NCBI RefSeq assembly: GCF_037991315.1
Contig: NZ_CP150300.1
Coordinates: 3,100,001-3,164,000, forward strand
Direction of reading: 5' to 3'
DNA: 64,000 nucleotides
DNA from: Paenibacillus sp. FSL H8-0079
GTDB taxonomy: Bacteria > Bacillota > Bacilli > Paenibacillales > Paenibacillaceae
The notes beneath the pieces were generated by a model, which worked only from the letters and a program-made list of their open reading frames with translations, was not told where the DNA came from and searched no databases. This document shows, piece by piece, positions 59,531-64,000 of the stretch; the stretch's first letter is position 1, and every line of letters begins with the position of its first letter. The position numbers were made by a program, and so were the translations under genes.

Positions 59531-60583
59531 TTAACGTGGTGTAGATGCGCTGGCTGCTTCATGTTCAACTACACGTTGCAGTAATTCCTTCAATGCCCTC
59601 ATGGGACGGCCTTGGCGTTGACCTTCAATTATCGAATTCCGCAAAGATTCCACATCCTGGGTGCGTACCTTGCCACCATGATGGAAACGATTGAAGGCTT
59701 GATAATCGAGTGGTAGCATATCCCGTTCCATTTTAAGTTGTATTTTTGCTGTCATACGTGCGCCCATCACGACACCCATCATCTTGCCGATGAGACCATG
59801 ACTAGGCAAGCCTGCTATCTCACCTTGGGCACGGCAAGCGAGCTGCCAAAGTTCCGTATTGGCAATAACAGACGAGAAGGGAGGCCAGCCCAAAATATCA
59901 CAAGCGGCATATACAGGAAAACCGATACTGGAGTAAATATTAAACATGGATGGGCTTACTTGACCACAGCGCGAGACTTTAGATTGATTGTAAAGTGCGA
60001 TAAATTGTTTAGCTACTGCTTTATTATTGGTTTCTACTTGGAAACCGACGTTGTTCGTCGGGTGTTTGTAACAGACAATGGCTTGAGCGATCTGTTTGGG
60101 ATCGGTTGGCTCATGGACAGGTAAATCAGCCGAGGATTGATGACTCAGCGTACCCAGTATTCCTCTTAGTAACTGATCCTCTCGAATCTGCATCACCTCC
60201 AGATAATGTTCACGGATTCCACTCCCAAACCCGCACATAATGACAGTACTTGTGGAGTTCCGTACAATATTACCTATCCTAGACAGCAGTTCGATGCCTT
60301 CTGGTGTGCGACTGGCATTACCATCCAAGGTGACAATAATATATTGATATTGCTGACGCTTGATAGCTGCTACATCTTCAATGACATGATAGCCGCTAAA
60401 ATCTTTGAGGGAAGCATCGTCATAACAATAGAGCTTCTGCGGAGCATGGAATGCTTCTGTTCGTCCTTTTCGCACTAGAAAAGTCAGATCAGCACCGGCT
60501 AAGTGAAGGTGGTAACCCACTGAAAATCCAACGGCTCCTGCACCTACAATTAGAACTTTGGGTTGTTTTGAGTTGGTTGTCAT
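59531..60583 (-). CDS. Ketopantoate reductase-like (ApbA/PanE family) protein
   Basis: This 350-residue protein begins with the NADP-binding motif VLIVGAGAVGFSVGYHL, and the family's FLVRKGR segment follows near residue 35. The middle has the QIAQAIVCYKH part of the linker and a helical C-terminal domain with GLPSHGLIGKMM. True ketopantoate reductases are about 300 residues and have a conserved Lys/Asn/Glu set; this one is longer and more divergent, so a related 2-oxoacid or unknown reductase is possible. It is divergent from the TetR gene across 203 bp and may be its target. Confidence 0.8.
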   Translation of the reverse strand: MTTNSKQPKVLIVGAGAVGFSVGYHLHLAGADLTFLVRKGRTEAFHAPQKLYCYDDASLKDFSGYHVIEDVAAIKRQQYQYIIVTLDGNASRTPEGIELLSRIGNIVRNSTSTVIMCGFGSGIREHYLEVMQIREDQLLRGILGTLSHQSSADLPVHEPTDPKQIAQAIVCYKHPTNNVGFQVETNNKAVAKQFIALYNQSKVSRCGQVSPSMFNIYSSIGFPVYAACDILGWPPFSSVIANTELWQLACRAQGEIAGLPSHGLIGKMMGVVMGARMTAKIQLKMERDMLPLDYQAFNRFHHGGKVRTQDVESLRNSIIEGQRQGRPMRALKELLQRVVEHEAASASTPR

Positions 60584-60786
60584 ATTGATTGCTCCTCTTA
60601 TATGGTTGAAATAAAATTATGCGTTTGGATCATTGTTATTAAATGAACATGTGTTGATTTGATATCGCAATGTCAGTATAATCTACTCATCTCTGCAATC
60701 ACAATCATCAATAGATGTGTTAGTGTTATGAATTCAACAGTTGGGCTTACGTTTGTTGAGAAGATGATCATAAGAGGGGTTAGCTC

Positions 60787-61368
60787 ATGGTTGGAATCAA
60801 AAATAATAGAAGAACTAAATATACGATGGAGCTTATTAAAGAGGTTTTTCTAAAGCTGTTAGAGACCAAAAAATTATCTCAAATAACGGTAACTGAAATA
60901 TGTAAGCAGGCAGATATCAATAGAGGCACGTTTTATCTGCACTACAAAGATCCTTATGAATTGTTTGAAGCCTTGCAGAAGGAGTTTACGCAAGAAATCA
61001 TGGAAACGTTAGGACAGGGAGCAAGTCTCTGTACAACGGAGCAATCGATGATTAATCTGCTGAACATTATTCAAGATAAGAAAACCATTTATCAAATCCT
61101 GATCTCGGAGAGTGGAGAAAACAACTTTTTAACACAAATTCTGTTGGAAGACTTTCTGCTAAGAAATGGAGAAGAGGCGGGCAGCCAGAAGACATTTACA
61201 ATGGACTATACGCTCACTTACATGGTTCATGGTTCCTTAGGCATCATTAATCAATGGCTGGAATCCAATAGCGAGGACAGCCCGCAAACGATTGCTCGTC
61301 TTATTTCTTCTTTGGGTCATCAGAATATGGCTAAAGGAGATCGTAGGCATGAAGACGCAACCGAATGA
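60787..61368 (+). CDS. TetR-family transcriptional regulator
   Basis: This 193-residue regulator has the TetR HTH at about residues 8-55 (LSQITVTEICKQADINRGTF followed by YLHYKDPYEL) and the helical C-terminal domain common in Bacillota (TMDYTLTYMVHGSLGIINQWL). It is divergent from the ketopantoate-reductase-like gene and probably represses it. Its 3' end overlaps the next regulator gene by 20 bp, so both regulators are made from one transcript. Confidence 0.88.
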   Translation: MVGIKNNRRTKYTMELIKEVFLKLLETKKLSQITVTEICKQADINRGTFYLHYKDPYELFEALQKEFTQEIMETLGQGASLCTTEQSMINLLNIIQDKKTIYQILISESGENNFLTQILLEDFLLRNGEEAGSQKTFTMDYTLTYMVHGSLGIINQWLESNSEDSPQTIARLISSLGHQNMAKGDRRHEDATE

Positions 61369-62347
61369 TCGAATTAAAGTTCATCCAGGCTTTTGGGCTG
61401 GATTACATCAATTAGGGATTGGTGCTGACGACGTAGCTCGCACTGCACAACTGCCTCTTGAGGTAATCACTCAACCTGTAGTGACCCAATCTCAGTACTT
61501 TGCAATCTGGCAGGCCTACTCTGATCTCATTGGGGACACTGCCGAAGGCATCATCAAACTTGCAACCGGATATGAAATATCGAAGTATCCTCCGCCTGTT
61601 CTGGCGATGTACCATGCTCGTGATTATCGTGATGCGTTGAATCGAATGGTCCGTTACAAGCAAATGTGTCCTCCCGAGAGCTTGCAGATGAACGAAACAG
61701 GAGAGGAGTGTATCATTGAGCTCGAATGGTTACATAAGGAGCAACCAGGTCCGTCATTACTGGTGGGTATTACGCTGGCATTCTTGATCGAACTTGGACG
61801 GAGGGGCACAGGACAGCCGTTGACTGCAAAAAGGGTTGAATTCTCGCAGCCAATGGGTGACGCAGACACTCTTGAAGCTTACTTCGGTTGTCGTATCGAG
61901 ACGAATTCCAATTATAATCGGCTGACGCTAGAGCGGAATGATCTGAATCTTGCATTTCTCTCGTATAACGAGGAGTTACTGGAGATTCTAACCCCGGCTC
62001 TGGATCGGTCGCTGGATGAACAGGAGAGCAGTCGTTCCATTACTGAAGTGGTCAAATGGATCATGAAACGCAGCCTCACAGGGAAGCGCCCTGACATCCA
62101 GACGGTCGCCAAAGAGCTTCGTATGAGTGATCGTACTTTGCAGCGGCGACTGACGGAGGAGAGTACAAACTTCAAGCAATTATTAACTGAAGCCAGACGT
62201 GAGCAGGCCCGAGAGTACCTCGCAGATCCTTCGCTCGATATCAAAGAAGTGGCATTCCTGGTTGGATATGAAGACCAGAATTCGTTCTATCGTGCGTTCC
62301 GAAATTGGGAAGGGGATACCCCTTCAAATTGGCGTGTCAGGCAATAA
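61349..62347 (+). CDS. AraC-family regulator with AraC_binding (OruR-like) domain
   Basis: This 332-residue regulator has a large N-terminal ligand domain (about 10-200) of the arabinose-binding-like type found in OruR/ArgR-like AraC proteins. The C-terminal HTH pair includes DIQTVAKELRMSDRTLQRRLTEE and IKEVAFLVGYEDQNSFYRAFRNWEG, and the protein ends with TPSNWR. ATG 61349 has AAGGAGA in front of it and lies inside the end of the TetR gene. Two regulators in one operon suggest layered control of the SDR gene that follows 129 bp downstream. Confidence 0.88.
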   Translation: MKTQPNDRIKVHPGFWAGLHQLGIGADDVARTAQLPLEVITQPVVTQSQYFAIWQAYSDLIGDTAEGIIKLATGYEISKYPPPVLAMYHARDYRDALNRMVRYKQMCPPESLQMNETGEECIIELEWLHKEQPGPSLLVGITLAFLIELGRRGTGQPLTAKRVEFSQPMGDADTLEAYFGCRIETNSNYNRLTLERNDLNLAFLSYNEELLEILTPALDRSLDEQESSRSITEVVKWIMKRSLTGKRPDIQTVAKELRMSDRTLQRRLTEESTNFKQLLTEARREQAREYLADPSLDIKEVAFLVGYEDQNSFYRAFRNWEGDTPSNWRVRQ

Positions 62348-62476
62348 TTCTGGCGCAATGTGCTAGTTACTAGGCCCTTCAGACTGCGTAATATTATACC
62401 TATCCGGTGCATGAAGCTATTGGCAATGTCCAGAAGCAGCTGCCGGATAGTTGTAATCATGAAGGAGAAATGCAGG

Positions 62477-63271
62477 ATGGATATGGGACTAAAAGAGAAA
62501 ACAGCATTAGTTACAGGATCTACAAAAGGAATCGGTAAAGCAATTGCTTTTGAACTCGCCCGAGAAGGTGTTCATGTTCTGATTAATGGACGCGATGATG
62601 AAGAGGTGGAACGAACCGTTCGTGAAATCAAGTCCAATTTTCCGGAGACCTCTCCGCAAAAGGCAACGGCTGATCTTGTGGATCTGGCGCAACGCCAAGC
62701 TCTATTCGAAAAATTCCCTGAGGTTGATATTTTAATTAATAGTATGGGCATATATGAGATCATGAGTTATGAAGACGTGAACGATGAAGTGTGGGAAAAA
62801 TATTTCCGTACGAATGTATTGGCTGCCAATGGCTTGTCCCAATTTTATTTACCTAAAATGGTGAAGAACAATGACGGACGTATTATTTTCATCGCAAGTG
62901 AAGAAGCGCTTATGCCTTCAGGCCAGATGCCCCAATATTGCATGACCAAGTCGATGTTGCTGTCATTATCCAAAAGTTTGTCCAAACTGACAGCAGGGAC
63001 CGAAGTTACAATCAATACGATCCTTCCAGGGCCGACACTGTCTGAGAATGTGCGTGAGATCATTGAGGGCATATACCCTGATGAGGCGCTGACTTTCGAG
63101 GAAAAAGAGAAAGATTTTATGAAGAGCAATCTGCCTCAGTCCGAATTACAGCGATTCATCAAGCCAAGTGAAATAGGCAGACTCGCGACTTTTGTATGCA
63201 GCCCGTATGCTCCTGCCTTTAGAGGATCTCCCATCCGGATGGACGGGGGCATGGTTCCCACCATATTTTAG
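62477..63271 (+). CDS. Short-chain dehydrogenase/reductase
   Basis: This 264-residue classical SDR has the cofactor motif TGSTKGIG at about 13-20, NSMG in place of the NNAG motif near residue 92, and the catalytic YxxxK as Y154-C-M-T-K158, with the Ser in FIASEEA. The NGRDDEEV end of strand 2 indicates NADPH preference through Arg. It should reduce a ketone or oxidise an alcohol; the substrate is not evident. ATG 62477 has AAGGAG 9 bp before it. It probably belongs with the TetR/AraC pair in one regulatory unit. Confidence 0.9.
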   Translation: MDMGLKEKTALVTGSTKGIGKAIAFELAREGVHVLINGRDDEEVERTVREIKSNFPETSPQKATADLVDLAQRQALFEKFPEVDILINSMGIYEIMSYEDVNDEVWEKYFRTNVLAANGLSQFYLPKMVKNNDGRIIFIASEEALMPSGQMPQYCMTKSMLLSLSKSLSKLTAGTEVTINTILPGPTLSENVREIIEGIYPDEALTFEEKEKDFMKSNLPQSELQRFIKPSEIGRLATFVCSPYAPAFRGSPIRMDGGMVPTIF

Positions 63272-63306
63272 AATTGTTCTGGATACAGCATATGTATCCA
63301 CAAGAT

Positions 63307-63330
63307 GTCGCCAGCATTGGCGACTTTTTT
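63307..63330 (+). terminator. Rho-independent terminator
   Basis: The stem GTCGCCA/TGGCGAC with a GCAT loop is followed by six T. Confidence 0.85.
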
Positions 63331-63388
63331 ATTTGTAAATGATCTATGCGAGGAGCATCAATCGAGTTTATAATACAGGTATGATTTT

Positions 63389-63402
63389 CGAAAACGGTTT
63401 CT
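63389..63402. promoter_or_regulatory. Candidate cre site before the GH2 gene
   Basis: CGAAAACGGTTTCT has the GAAA-NCGN-TTTC symmetry of catabolite-response elements bound by CcpA and sits 57 bp before the glycosidase start. The first and last bases deviate from the consensus. Confidence 0.4.
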
Positions 63403-63458
63403 AAGACTTGGAAGCGATTACTTGTATCGATTAGTTGAATCTAAAAGGGGACAATATC

Positions 63459-64000
63459 ATGATAGCTGTAATAAATCTGGAAGGTATCTGGAAACTCCAA
63501 CTCGATGAACATAAGGTGGAAAGCGGTCTGAATTTCTCAGACGTGATTACAATGCCAAATACCACATCTCATGCGGCCAAGGGCAAGAAAAACGAACATG
63601 TGTTAATCGGTGCGCTAACGGATGAGTATTTATTTGAGGGTTATGCCTGGTTTTCACGAGAGATTGAAATTCCCGAACACTTGGCTGGCAAACGTTGCTT
63701 CTTACATCTGGAACGAACAAGAGTTACCACAGTCTGGATTGATGGGGTGGAATGGGGAACGCAAAACAGTCTGAACACACCTCACCGTTACGAGATTGAG
63801 GCTGGACTAACCGCTGGGACACATACAATTACGATTCGAGTGGACAATACCGATTATCCAACCAAAGGCGGTCACCTTACATCCGAAGACACACAGACGA
63901 ATTGGAACGGCATCACCGGGAAGTTGGAACTTCAGTTTTTCGAGCGTGTTTTCCTGGAGAATATTCAAGTTTACCCCGTTCTGGCGACTCGATCTTTCGA
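63459..64000 (+). CDS. Glycoside hydrolase family 2 protein, N-terminal part
   Basis: The frame is open from ATG 63459 to the end of the window (180 residues). The first domain is the GH2 jelly-roll sugar-binding domain: LEGIWKLQLDEH, YAWFSREIEIPEHLAGK, FLHLERTRVTTVWIDGVEWG and HRYEIEAGLTAGTHTITIRVDN. NWNGITGKLEL then marks the usual transition. GH2 enzymes are beta-galactosidases, beta-glucuronidases or beta-mannosidases; the catalytic barrel lies outside the window, so the specificity cannot be given. AAAGGGG precedes the start. A cre-like site lies upstream. Confidence 0.88.
   Translation, partial: MIAVINLEGIWKLQLDEHKVESGLNFSDVITMPNTTSHAAKGKKNEHVLIGALTDEYLFEGYAWFSREIEIPEHLAGKRCFLHLERTRVTTVWIDGVEWGTQNSLNTPHRYEIEAGLTAGTHTITIRVDNTDYPTKGGHLTSEDTQTNWNGITGKLELQFFERVFLENIQVYPVLATRSF

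Overview
The window looks like a chromosomal segment of a spore-forming Bacillota, most likely a Paenibacillus. The reasons are a complete GerA/GerB/GerC-type spore germination operon, a guanidine-I (ykkC) riboswitch driving a ykkC/ykkD-type SMR pair, strong AGGAGG-type ribosome binding sites with frequent GTG and TTG starts, copper-amine-oxidase-N stalk domains on a secreted glycosidase-like protein, and an unusually dense set of AraC, TetR, MarR, LacI and RpiR regulators. No rRNA, tRNA, CRISPR array, phage module or replication origin was seen.

Layout. 1-8.7 kb: the tail of a membrane protein, a 204-bp inverted-terminus repeat, a DUF1349 protein, a HAD phosphatase, an AraC regulator, an amino-acid oxidase, a cytochrome P450, a DHA2 efflux pump divergent from its TetR regulator, and a GNAT acetyltransferase. 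8.8-19.2 kb: a two-component system (TCS1) followed by an amplified family of membrane-anchored alpha/beta hydrolases and secreted beta-lactamase-fold serine hydrolases. Three 40-bp promoter blocks there share 11-bp tandem repeats, and the remnant of a further hydrolase copy survives. 19.2-28.2 kb: an ABC exporter under a four-half-site operator, a MarR regulator with a threonine aldolase-like enzyme, an AraC regulator next to an aldo/keto reductase, a methyltransferase, a pentapeptide protein, and the guanidine riboswitch with its exporters. 28.2-35.8 kb: a DEAD-box helicase and two apparently identical, inverted IS1182-family copies (1765 bp each) bracketing a YjbR protein, an RpiR regulator and a Gfo/Idh oxidoreductase. 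35.9-42.7 kb: a zinc dehydrogenase, a second two-component system (TCS2), then a separately promoted unit of uncharacterised membrane proteins, a 26-residue membrane peptide, a HAMP-less methyl-accepting protein and an esterase.

42.9-46 kb holds a compact three-gene type III polyketide synthase - methyltransferase - FAD oxidase operon with a perfect palindrome in its promoter. 46-54.6 kb holds an aminotransferase, a MaoC-domain protein, a LacI regulator, the germinant receptor operon and a GH18-like protein. 54.7-56.9 kb holds three short or beta-rich proteins that resemble spore-surface proteins, one of them a five-Asp-box beta-propeller. 56.9-64 kb holds a GAF-domain histidine kinase, a secreted family I.4-like lipase whose Shine-Dalgarno lies inside a long hairpin, a ketopantoate-reductase-like protein divergent from a TetR/AraC/SDR group, and the start of a GH2 glycosidase.

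The least explained parts are the TCS1 hydrolase regulon, the TCS2 membrane/chemosensory unit, the polyketide operon and the putative spore-surface cluster. Both TCS loci share one architecture: regulator and kinase, then a terminator, then a target promoter with 11-bp-phased repeats.
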